From positions 744,001-808,000 of the forward strand of contig JAYKYS010000025.1 of the NCBI GenBank assembly GCA_036924285.1: DNA of 64,000 bases, written 5' to 3'. Shown piece after piece: positions 54,143 to 64,000 of the stretch (its first letter is position 1; each line of letters begins with the position of its first letter). A program made the position numbers and the translations under genes. A model generated the notes under the pieces. It did not search any database. It had not been told where the DNA came from and worked only from the letters and a program-made list of their open reading frames with translations. This DNA comes from Asterella californica (lineage: Eukaryota; Streptophyta; Marchantiopsida; Marchantiales; Aytoniaceae).

Positions 54143-54193
54143 CCTGTGCGGTACGAAATGCATAGCACTGCTCTACATTTCGTACCACACAGG
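54143..54193. repeat. 18-nt inverted repeat hairpin
   Basis: CCTGTGCGGTACGAAATG (54,143-54,160) and CATTTCGTACCACACAGG (54,176-54,193) pair with one G-T position. Similarity continues weakly outward, so this may be the centre of a small foldback element. Confidence 0.8.
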
Positions 54194-54477
54194 TGAAAGT
54201 GAATATAGGAGTGAAAAATATTGGAATTGCATGGGACGAGAAATAGAAAAGGACAATTATTTTCATATTTTTAAATTTTTAAATTTTTAAAACTGAAAAC
54301 TTATATTTAACTTAGTTCACTTCATAACACATGACCGTTGCCGTGACTCAAAACTCATAAGCAAGTTATGAATATTGATACTTCTCTTGGTATAACAAAC
54401 GAACATTTATAATTTAAGATTTTTAGTTTATAGTTTAATATTTCAAAAAGAAAAGGTTAAATATAAATCAAAAGGCG

Positions 54478-54521
54478 AGCATATTTCCTCTCTTCCGAAC
54501 TTGGAAGAGGATGAATATGCT
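54478..54521. repeat. Foldback of the GGAAGAGGATGAATATGC family
   Basis: AGCATATTTCCTCTCTTCC (54,478-54,496) faces GGAAGAGGATGAATATGCT (54,503-54,521). The right arm is partly duplicated just after it (GGAAGAAGATGAATATGC), followed by ATGCTTGACTAACATA, which resembles the flank at 39,075. Confidence 0.75.
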
Positions 54522-55523
54522 TGGAAGAAGATGAATATGCATGCTTGACTAACATAGCAAAAGTCAGTGATTGAGGCATGCATACTGATGTTGTGACACA
54601 AAAATAATCACACATTTGACTATGTTAATATAAATTTATAAGGAAAAAAGACAATGGACACTCTTCATGAGTTTGTCTAACTTGAAGATGAGCTTCTTCC
54701 AAAAAATGATCTTCAAATATATTTATTGGAACATCAAACATTTTGTTTAATTTTTGAAGCTTCAAAAGATAATAAAGATGAACCAATAATGAAACTAAGA
54801 AACAATTGTAACACACAAGAAAATCAAAAGATGCTCAAAAGTAGTAATATAAAGATAGAACTCACAGAGATACAAATAAATATAATCTAAATGTAGTAAA
54901 CAGATGATAAAGATGATTTTTTATAGTTATCTTTTATTCTCACGGGCAGAAATCAGTCCCGGTAGAGATCAAACTCAGGTCTATCCAACAAGACAGAGTT
55001 GATAATCCTGACAACTAACATAGAGACATTAAACAGATCAGAGATCTCAAGGAAAAAATAAACAACAAGAATACTGAGCCACGGATAACAAGTCTCAACA
55101 GAGAAGTATTGCTGAAGTGCTACTAAGTAGTTTCTATCACCATAGACACTAAGTATCCTCACACTAAGTTATCTTCACTTTTCGTTCTCAAATTATCACC
55201 TTCTTCATCCTTGTCGCTAGAGCTTCCTCCTAGAGCACTACACTCCCACAAGCTAGTTTTCAGAGGTCATCTCATTTCTTCAACCGCATAAAATCCACAT
55301 CTCTGATTCAAGTCGTCCTTTTGTTGCTTGTCATTTTTGTTCGTATGTGAAATGAGGACGATGGATTACCCTGTGGATGTTGATTCGGACCCAGACAAGT
55401 TGTTGTATACTACACTTTATTAGTGTTCGGACAGGAAATCCAAAATATATAAGCCAAGCATCCCAAGAAAAAAAAACAACCTAAGAAGCAACAACTTTGC
55501 ATCACTAGAGAGATACCCCAGAA

Positions 55524-58500
55524 CTAAGTAGTCGATGCGAAAATCGAAGAAGATGATGAGACATTACAAACTAGAAAGACGTAGAGATAAATAGAGCAGC
55601 GAACGTGAGAGAAGGGTTGTAGACCAATGTGTTGAACGCTGTTGAATATAAGCAGCAAGCATCTGAATAGCAGAGCCACCATGGTATTGTGGAATGAAGA
55701 ATTTAAAAGAGAAACGAGCAACAAGAGCGTCAACAAAGCTGTGTGATTTGATAATAACCAGAGGGTGGCAAGGTGAGCTGATCGTGAGTGCATAAGCGAT
55801 TCAAAGAAATTAGATAAAGAAGTATCAGAACGGAAGAGAACTCAAAGTAGAGGAAAATGCCTGGCCAGGGTCTCTCATAGCAGCCACCATGGAGAATACG
55901 CGAAAGTGCAATGTCATATGTCCTCCGCATGGTATAAGCAAAAAGTATGCACCATATGCTGTTGAAACTTTAGCAGCTCGGATCCTTGTGAAAATAGAGC
56001 ACCGCAAGAATTGTCATAGAAATGTAAGAAAGACGACCATCCTAGAGAGAGAGAGGAACATGCGTCTCCAGTGAATCTCGGGTCAATGGAGGAACCATAC
56101 GTGATTGAGTCGACAGTAAGATTATGACGCTGAAAGAGAAAGTAATGATGTAGAAAGAGGCTACTGATGGAGAGGAAAAAGAACATGAGGGAGTGTGGAG
56201 CCAATTCCAGATGCAGAGAGTGTACGGAGAGTCAGTGGATGATCCTCTAGCGGAGGTCAATAGAGAGAGGAAGGCGGCCATAGTAGGGTGATGTGAATAT
56301 GTCCGTGCCAACCGAGCGGTAGACCTCCATAGTTGGAGCAAAGAGAAGATGTGTACTTTCTATTACTTTGTGCGGATGATGCAGACCTGGCGGTGAGAGA
56401 AATCGGAAAGAGAAAAGGTGAATAGTAGAGGTTGGTTTGCCTGACGAGAGCGGAGAGTGGATACCAAGGTGAGCTATGAGCACAGTATGGACGGAGCGAG
56501 GGCGTGGCGTATGGAAGGAATACAATAGTAGAGACGAGGTAACTGAACCTGAGAGAAGCAGTAGCATAAGAGCATAAGAGAGAATGAAAAGACCTTGACC
56601 ACTGTGGCAGAAAAGAGAGGAACAGTTTGAGGACCTGGTGGGCAAGTAAAGCGATATTGTATTGCCATGGGTTAAAAGTTGTAGCTAACCCACCTGCAAA
56701 GAACAATAAACTGAGAATCTCTCAAGCAACAAGTGGAACTTTTGCATACCTAGGGGAGTAAACACCCAAAGAAAGTGACGTATGATAATCGTTAGATAGC
56801 GAACAATACTGGAAGAACTGAAAGCGAGTGAATAAGAGAAAAGAAAAGTACATGTTTGAGTAACATAAGACTGTGCTCGAAATGTGAGGAAAGATTCCAT
56901 GCAGAGCACTTGAGTGCAAAGAAGTGAATATAGATTGCTAGAGGGATGCCGGAGTTATCTATGGTCGGAGATAAATTCGAAGGTACCAGATGCAACATCC
57001 AAAACGCTGAAGTCATATGGGTGGTGTTTGCCAAGACCTAATGATGAGCACAATCGATTTGGAGAGTTTGATCACTGCACTGGTAGCTGGTTGGAATAGC
57101 GCTAGTAGTGCTTGTAAGCTTGTCAATGATTGAGAGTTAAGCTGCAGGAAGACCCATGTATCATCCGCATACAGCGTCACATCAAGATAGTCATTGGAGT
57201 CGAGGTGGACCGTGTGAACAAGATCTGTGAGCCATGCCCACTTGATGAGCTTGATGGGCGGAAAAGTAGTAAGGGCGTAAAGAAGAAGAGCCAACGGATA
57301 GCTCTAACAAACCCCTCGCTGGATGAGAAACGAGGAAGTAAAAGAAAATTAAAATGGACCATAGTGGAGGAATGGCACGTGAGTCCTTGTATAAGAGAAA
57401 TGAAGTTGGATCCAAAACTCATCCAGACTAGAAGAGGCCATAAGAAGGAGTGATATACCTTTTTATAGGCTTTTTGAAAATCAAGCTGCAAGAAAATAAC
57501 AGAGGAGCGGCTGCGGAGAAGCAGATGGTGAGTAAGTAGAAGAGTAAAGATATTGTTTGTAGTAGACATGCCCTTGATGAATCACGATTGTGTCTGAAGG
57601 ACTATGAAAAGGAGAACAAGGACGAGCCGTAGGACCAGCAGTTTAGCAAAAGTTTATAATGCAAGCAAAGTAAAGAAATGAGACGTCAGTCAGAGAGAGA
57701 AATCTGGGAAGTGCCTTCGGGTAACAATTTAATGACTCCTCTAAGAAAATAGTGTGGAAAGACAGCAGAGACCCAAAAGTCAGATCAGGGTCTGTAGCAA
57801 ATCTCTCCTACAATAGACCAGATTCATGAAGGATGTTTGTAGATCTCATCGATCTCTAGGATCTTGTCATGAGAGAGAAAGAACAGAATCTCAAAGAGCT
57901 CTGGAAGGAACGAGGTTCCTGAAGCAAAGTATTTTGAGAGGGTGTAATGGCTGAGAGAACCATATCAAAGCAACAGGTCCAAGTCATGACAGACTTTCTG
58001 AGGTGATGGACAGAGGAATATAACTGAGAATAGAAGAAGAATACCTCGACCACCTCTCATCAATAAGGACTTACCTTGAAGCAGTAGTGAGTGAGGACAT
58101 GTGTACATGACAAATCCGATGCCGATATAAACGAGACAAATTTTTAGTAGGTGCATCACCAACCGTCAGTGTTGAGACCACGAGCAGAGCTTCAATTGGT
58201 GGGAGCGAACCACCTCCAATCTCCACTTATGTGCCGTGAGATTGAAAATTACCTGGAGGTCAGCTGTAGTCTTGTTGGGTTTGGAATGCATGGCCTTGAG
58301 ATGTATGGATAGTAAATCTAACGCTCGGAGCTACTTTTGTTTTTGCTGCTGCAGTTGCCATAAGTGATGACGGATGTTGTCCAACCATGTACTTAGTTTT
58401 GGGAGAAAGGTGTATCCACCGTCATTGCAATGAGTCAAATCTACCTGATAGCGTCCAATGTAGATGGCCGTTTGAGATGCCGAGGATCAGTCTTAAAGTA

Positions 58501-59216
58501 CGCTCGTGACGAGTCACTATGAGAATCAGATGGAGACGATAACAAGTCAAGAGTCATCAGTAAAATGATCAAAAAGAACATATTCAAAGAGATGAAGTTG
58601 AGCTGAACACTGCCAAGAAGTAAGATGTGTGAGGTATATACTATCGATCATAGATCAAGAAAAGAAGCCCTATCGGATTTGATAGCGCGTATAAGGTGAT
58701 CCAAAAACAAGCACATGAGTCCTCGCATCTTGGATCTATAACTTGATGCGGAGGACCGAGAAGAGTTGCTGTTCTTGATCAGTGAGAAGCGCAGATGAGT
58801 GGGAGGCATCCGTTAACGATTCCACCCCCTTCCAATCGTCAAGACAAATTGTTGATCTGATGGAGATGTCTGAAATGAGTCGACGCCAGAGCTGTTTCTG
58901 AACGAGCAAGTTATTGGATGCATAAGGAGTTTGTGTTTCAACATATAAGTGTAGGTCTCAAAATTGATGAAGAATATTTTGTGTCCCGACCATTAGAGCA
59001 AAAAGTGAAGGAGGAGTGCATCCGACAGAACTTGCAGTTGTACCCATGTGATGTAAGGATCCACACGGCGAGGACAGTCCCAATCAAATGGTTGAAGGTC
59101 CCGAAGAGCTCATCGTTGTGGAATCCGTGAAGGAAGCATAATTCATAGCAATCTTCACAAGCTAAAAACTGTAGCCGAGCCAAAAAACAGAAGAACATGA
59201 ATATTAAATAAAGCAC
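55524..59216 (-). mobile_element. L1-type LINE, decayed reverse-transcriptase ORF
   Basis: On the minus strand, LQLDFQKAYKKVYHSFLW (near 57,430-57,490) is reverse-transcriptase motif A, and VTLYADDTW holds the YADD active site at 57,160-57,171. Between them, MSFGSNFISLIQGLT matches the L1 pattern, though the motif B segment is in another frame. Downstream pieces (56,706-56,250 and 55,790-55,524) look like the hydrophobic L1 C-terminal part. Upstream pieces to about 59,216 may derive from the endonuclease half but are too damaged to assign. Stops and shifts are frequent, so the copy is dead. It would have moved by target-primed reverse transcription. The 5' boundary and any poly(A) tail were not determined. 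Confidence 0.65.
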
Positions 59217-59704
59217 ATAAAGTTAGAAGTATAGAGCTCAGCAAAAAATGAGAAGGATCAGGATGCCGTAAGCTGCATAAGCCGAGCGGAGGTATTGTGG
59301 TCTCGCAAGAGAGACAATCTCAGGCGAAGGGCAGAGTGTAGATCTGAGAGAGAGCACACAAATAGAACGACGGAGGAGAGTAGCGAAACTTATCAACAAT
59401 GAATAGACAAAGAAAATAAAGCTTGCACATTTTCCAAAGACACGACCCATTGGGCGGTAAGAAATCAAAAGCAACAAGCGTGGGCCAACCTCCCAAACTC
59501 ACAAAATGACACCAAAACCAAAGAGCGCGTGAAGAAGAGCAAAGCGAGTAAGCACAATGCGCGCAACGGTAACGAGCAAGAGAGGTAAGGAAGGTAGTAG
59601 GTAGAGAACAATAGGCACACTGCTACAGATTCATGCTTTTCCGACATTGTGGTTTTCCACATAGTTCCGACAAGATATATTTTCGACATCATTCCTCTAA
59701 AAAC

Positions 59705-60210
59705 TTCTGACACAATTCCAACATTGTTGAAAGAGGAAAATTTTGCAGAAACGAATTACTATCAAAAAATGTCTGAAAATTCCTAATGACTTTTTGACAA
59801 TTTTCTGACATTGTATTTTATTTTGGATATATTTAAGAGTTTTCTTTAAAGTGTCAAAATTCATATTCATCTTATTGATGTCTTATATTTCAATAACTCT
59901 TTCACATATTGTATTTTTTGTTATATATTATATCTATTTTTGACACCGTTCCCACAACAATTCTGACAAAATTTCAACATTGTTGAGAGAGGAAAATTTT
60001 AACGAATCACAACCGAAAAAATGTCATAAATATGTGTCTAAAATTTCCAGTGATTTTTTTGATAATTTTCTGACATCGTATTTTATTTAAGATTTTTGTC
60101 AAGAAAGTGTCAAAATTCATATTCATCTTCTTGATGTCTTAAATCTGTCGAAATTGTATTTCGATAAATTTTCCACATATTATATTTTATATTATATTTC
60201 AATGACATAT
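59705..60210. repeat. Tandem duplication of about 255 bp inside the AT-rich element
   Basis: TTCTGACACAATTCCAACATT at about 59,705 returns as TTCTGACAAAATTTCAACATT at about 59,960. In both copies it is followed by a GAGGAAAATTTT word, GATAATTTTCTGACAT-like words and then TGTCAAAATTCATATTCATC. The two units differ by substitutions and small gaps. Confidence 0.75.
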
Positions 60211-61603
60211 TGTCAAAATTATTCATTTGACATCGAGATGTGATAAATATGTCTGATATTGTTTAAGAACATTCTCATGTACTTTTGACACTTCTCTACA
60301 ACTTTATGACATCTTTTTGACATAATTTTGAGAATATCTTAGAAATTTAAGATAACTTTAAGATACATTTTGGACATAATTCTGATAATGTCTTATGAAT
60401 TTAAGATATTTTTGACAAAAATACTGTAAAAAATGCTGCCATAATTATTCTTGAAAAAATCTAAAATTTTTGAAAAATAAGTCGATGTCAAAATGCTGTA
60501 GGAAAATTCAAATTGTTATCAAGAACATGTCATAAAATCACAGAACACCTATCACTTGTAGGACCGCCAGATTCGTAAGATGAACAGGAAATTGACAACT
60601 AGATGAAGCACACTCTCTACGAAAATAAAGAAGTAGATCTTGGAAGAGATATACAACTTCTACAAAAACAAAATTCTCCTTCAAGAGTCTATCGTACATG
60701 AGAAGGTGTCAAGCTGGGGATGCAACAAGCATCTGTACCTCAACAACATGTTGGTTTGCTACCAAGCTATCAAGTCGGAGATCTAAATCTGGAAGAGCTT
60801 AGGAAGAATGTGGACAAGGAGATAGAGCGGAAGCTAGAGGAGTACAACAAATCTGATGTCAACAAGTGCAATGTGGCTTCTCAAGAGAAAATATAGAACT
60901 TAGGCTGTGTGTACACACATAAACTGGTTGTCAGTGATAAAGTGAAGTTCCAAGTTGAAGTTTTGCATCTTGAACTTCAATCTTTGTGATTGAACACCTA
61001 AGATGTCGAAAATATTGTTAGAATAGTAATTGATTGTGATAACTTTCTGATAGCGTTCTTTGATATATGTTAAGGTTATATTTATGACAAGTTGTTTACA
61101 TTGTTGTCATAATTGATATCAGAAAACAATCATGTTTTACTACACCTAATTTCTCACATCTTTCCAGCACCTTTCCAACATGCTCTTATGATTTTCTGAC
61201 ATCCGTAGCTTTCCTACATCATTCTCACATCTTTCTGACAACTACTCTTTGATAGCTTTGTGTCATAATTGTATCATAATTTTGATTGTCTTTAGGTTGG
61301 ACGTTGCGACAGAAAATCAACCAAGGAAGGGATGGAGATAGTGGTTCTAGTGGTCAAATTGCACTATTTGATTCGCTCAACAAGCAAGAGGTACGTCCAG
61401 CAGGAGGGTTATGCATATGCTCTCAGATTATCCAGACTCTAACACTGATTTTTCATGGTCCCATGATGATGATAAGGAGCTTTAGGTTTTAGTCCAATGA
61501 CTCCAACAATCACATAAGTTAGGATAATTACTCAACCAATAATTATATACTCCGGCACTCTTTGTTTATGAGACTTGATCACTAATCATCACCTTGTTTG
61601 TTT

Positions 61604-61636
61604 GACCTAGATCACAAGGAGTTTGTGATCTAGGTC
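61604..61636. repeat. Perfect 14-nt hairpin
   Basis: GACCTAGATCACAA (61,604-61,617) pairs perfectly with TTGTGATCTAGGTC (61,623-61,636) around a five-base loop. It lies within the AT-rich element. Confidence 0.85.
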
Positions 61637-62700
61637 TAATTTCATGCTTCGCATTAGACGCTAGTAAATCAAGAACACTCTTCTAAAAGAAAAAGATGAC
61701 TCAACATCGAATCTCTCTTGATATATATGACGTTGCAATAAGTTTTCACAAAATCTTTGTAAAAATCCTTTCTGCTTAATGCTTCTCTATAAATTATTTT
61801 GCTAATTGGATCGTCTTTTAAGTCACTAGATCCCACGAGGACAGAGGCTACAAGGATGCATATACTACTTCTGAGGAGGAGGTCATGACTTAAAATGGTG
61901 GAGGAGGAGACTTATAACATTTATAAATCTTCTTCTTTTATATATATGTGTGTTTACTGCAATGGCTATTCGTCATTATATTAGTGGATATATATCTCAT
62001 ATGCGTCTATGATGTGATGTATATTTCTACACAATTACCTCTTTAATATTCCTTTGAACATTGTGATTTTTGCATGAATCTTAACAAAATTATTTTTGGA
62101 ACAATGCATGTAGCAAATGGTAGGTCAAGCTCATAGTCAATATGTGAGAAATTATCAAAATATGTCTAAAAATCTCTAAAAATCTCATTTAATATGTTTT
62201 TTGACATAAAGCATGTTGGAATAAGTCATAAATCCATTAGAAAGTTATTTGAAAATAATAATTTTGAGATATTAACATATATGGGAAATCTTTCAGAATA
62301 CCGGAATATCAAAATCTTATGACTGTTAGTGCAAGTTCTCACAACAAATATGTCAGAAAAAGTGTCTTAAAGATATCAAAATCATGTTGAAAAATTCCAC
62401 TTCTACAACATTCATGTGTCATAAACATGTCAAAATAAAGCAGAAATTATTTTATTTTTCAAGCTTCTAAGACAGTATTCCAATATAATTATTGTAGGAG
62501 TTCTTGTGGAAAAACTATCGTACTATTTTGACACTTTTCATACACATTTCAGACACTTTTCATACGTGCCGTTTCATACGATAATTTACTACATATTTAA
62601 GAAAGTTTTCCCACAACTTTTTGACAACTTTTTGACATCGTTCATATGGTGTTGGATGTCATTGTGCTATTTTTGACACTTTTTGAGTAAGAATTGATGT

Positions 62701-64000
62701 TAAAAAATCCTTAATTTATAGTAACTAGCAGCAAACAACTTGAATCCCTAACCCTGGAACGATGAGAGATCTCGCAAACTCTTAACTACAATAGTAAGCC
62801 ACATCATACGAGTTAGTAAGTGATTTTTCCCCTTAATCTTTTGTGATTTCCTATACGGATAATTTTATTACGCTCTCATTTTCCTTCTGAAAGCATATCA
62901 AAGATCATGCAAATTATACCAGTAATATTTCTCGTGTCTCCACTTTCCACTCGGATGCTTCGGAACTCACTTCTCCTGATCAGATAACGTTAGTGCCTGT
63001 CCTGTGTATTCAAAAGCTTTTCGCCCTATTCCAGACTACATCCGGCATTCCTCGTAAGTTGTTCCGGAAACGCTCCTGAAAAATCAGGAGAAGTAGAGCA
63101 GGCCCCGAATAATTTCCACTCAAAACGTCAGAACTAGACCAAAATGATCGATAACTACCGGAGAGTCCCCGGAGAGTTCTCACAAAAGGAAGGTCAATTC
63201 TCCCAAACAGCCGGAAAGTCAGAAGGGAACGGGAACAGTCTGGGCTGGGGCCGCTCGGCACGGTTCCAGTTTGGAACCCACAGCTGGCTAGGCCCTGTGT
63301 TACTGTTCTTCTCGCGATTCTTTTCCCGCTGGTAATAACTTGCTCGCGGGTATGGCGTGTCCGAAAGTCGTAAAGTCGTACCATTCTAGCCAGAAGTTTC
63401 TGGTAGTTTTCGCGGTAAGTCGAGAAAATCCAAAGATTCATCCTTCAGTACTGTAAATAACGGTATTTCAAGAGCGTTGTACAAATTCTGAATGTATTCT
63501 GAATTCCCCGCGCAGTAAACGTAATCAAAAGTTCCAGATTCCGGTGGTCATCGAACTTATCAAGGAGGATAAGAACAGTGCATAGATACTAAACGATTTG
63601 GTTAAAAAGGTACTTTAGAGCACCCCTACAGGGAAGCGCTTTGTTAGCGGATAAGAATTGAATATAGCGTGGAAAGAAGCGCGGCGAAAAGGCTGTTTCT
63701 AACGAGCTTTCCACCGGGACTACTTGTTACGCACGCTAAAAGGTTTTCGGACGAACTGTAGACTGTTTAACTCTATAACCGCACCAAGCTTATTGAGTTT
63801 TGCATTTTAAGATCTTTTTTTACAAGTACTGCTCCTGAAATTATTTGGCGCATGTGGTTAATTGTAATTTTTTATGATAAGAAATTAGTTGCAGCGCAAC
63901 TACTTCTGTTTTTGGATCCTTGAGTTCCCTTCTTGAGAAAATCCATTATTATCATTAAAACCAGAGTCGCAAGAGTCCAAAACACTACTAATCGAAAAAC
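62701..64000. other. Right end of window, no gene supported
   Basis: A more GC-rich patch at 63,000-63,780 has a 143-codon open frame on the minus strand, but its composition (Ser, Arg, Leu, Gly) is that of a chance frame in GC-rich DNA and no motif is visible. Nothing else was recognised before the window ends. Confidence 0.5.

Larger units (their letters stand above)
59618..62700 (+). mobile_element. AT-rich element with CACTA-like terminus and subterminal TTTTGACA words
   Basis: The left edge reads CACTGCTACAGATTCATGC followed by TTTTCCGACA, close in style to ends of plant CACTA (En/Spm) transposons. The next kilobase and the stretch 62,100-62,700 are packed with TTTTGACA, TTCTGACA and TTCCGACA words, as in subterminal repeat arrays that bind transposase. 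In the middle (60,700-60,900), a plus-strand frame gives LLPSYQVGDLNLEELRKNV and then a charged helix, which could be part of a transposase-associated protein. No inverted copy of the left end was found, so the right limit is only where the word array fades. The class is tentative. Confidence 0.4.

Noticed and set aside
55889..57453. Plus-strand frames across the LINE region.
   Set aside because: They are antisense to the L1 reverse-transcriptase relic, whose motifs A and YADD are on the minus strand.
63010..63441. A 143-codon minus-strand frame near the right end.
   Set aside because: Low-information composition in GC-rich DNA, no motif, no splice context; treated as chance.

Overview
This is a nuclear window from a plant-lineage eukaryote. 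Two long intron-rich genes read as close relatives of land-plant proteins: tubulin-folding cofactor D (17 exons recognised, about 1,250 residues) and a DEAH-box RNA helicase of the Arabidopsis At1g27900 type (16 exons, about 712 residues). Introns are mostly GT-AG and 100-900 bases long, with one of 4.8 kb. The transposon mix (Ty3/Gypsy LTR, L1-type LINE, a second kind of reverse transcriptase, PIF/Harbinger, a possible CACTA end, and an HUH Rep relic) suggests an early-diverging streptophyte, such as a charophyte alga or bryophyte. The species cannot be fixed from the sequence.

Layout. 1-371 is part of an LTR that recurs at about 50.25-50.62 kb. 0.86-1.66 kb is a decayed PIF/Harbinger element whose transposase has lost its third catalytic acidic residue. 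2.87-3.83 kb holds a broken HUH-endonuclease Rep protein resembling the eukaryotic replitron-type families. 3.84-7.47 kb is AT-rich and holds a strong hairpin and a tRNA-like promoter relic. 7.48-20.86 kb is the cofactor D gene; its largest intron is built from diverged internal duplications. 20.86-23.75 kb is intergenic with 78-bp and 86-bp tandem repeats. 23.75-30.15 kb is the DEAH helicase, with one GC-AG intron.

The rest is mostly repeat territory. A minus-strand reverse-transcriptase relic lies at 32.2-33.2 kb. Two exons resembling the C-terminus of plant OCP3-type homeodomain proteins lie at 34.8-35.1 kb. From 35.1 to 48.7 kb there are short hairpins and unknown open frames. A minus-strand Gypsy gag, primer-binding site and LTR occupy 48.8-50.6 kb, and an unknown frameshifted reading frame lies at 51.6-52.0 kb. 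At 53.6-53.9 kb there is a compact, GC-rich, strongly foldable block that may be an organelle intron fragment. An L1-type LINE relic covers 55.5-59.2 kb, and an AT-rich element with a CACTA-like end starts at 59.6 kb.

The two intact genes act in unrelated housekeeping processes: tubulin heterodimer assembly, and RNA remodelling, probably linked to splicing. They share orientation only. I found no prokaryotic-style operons, CRISPR arrays or rRNA genes. Exon boundaries were derived by hand from reading-frame continuity and splice consensus, and family assignments rest on remembered family patterns rather than searches.
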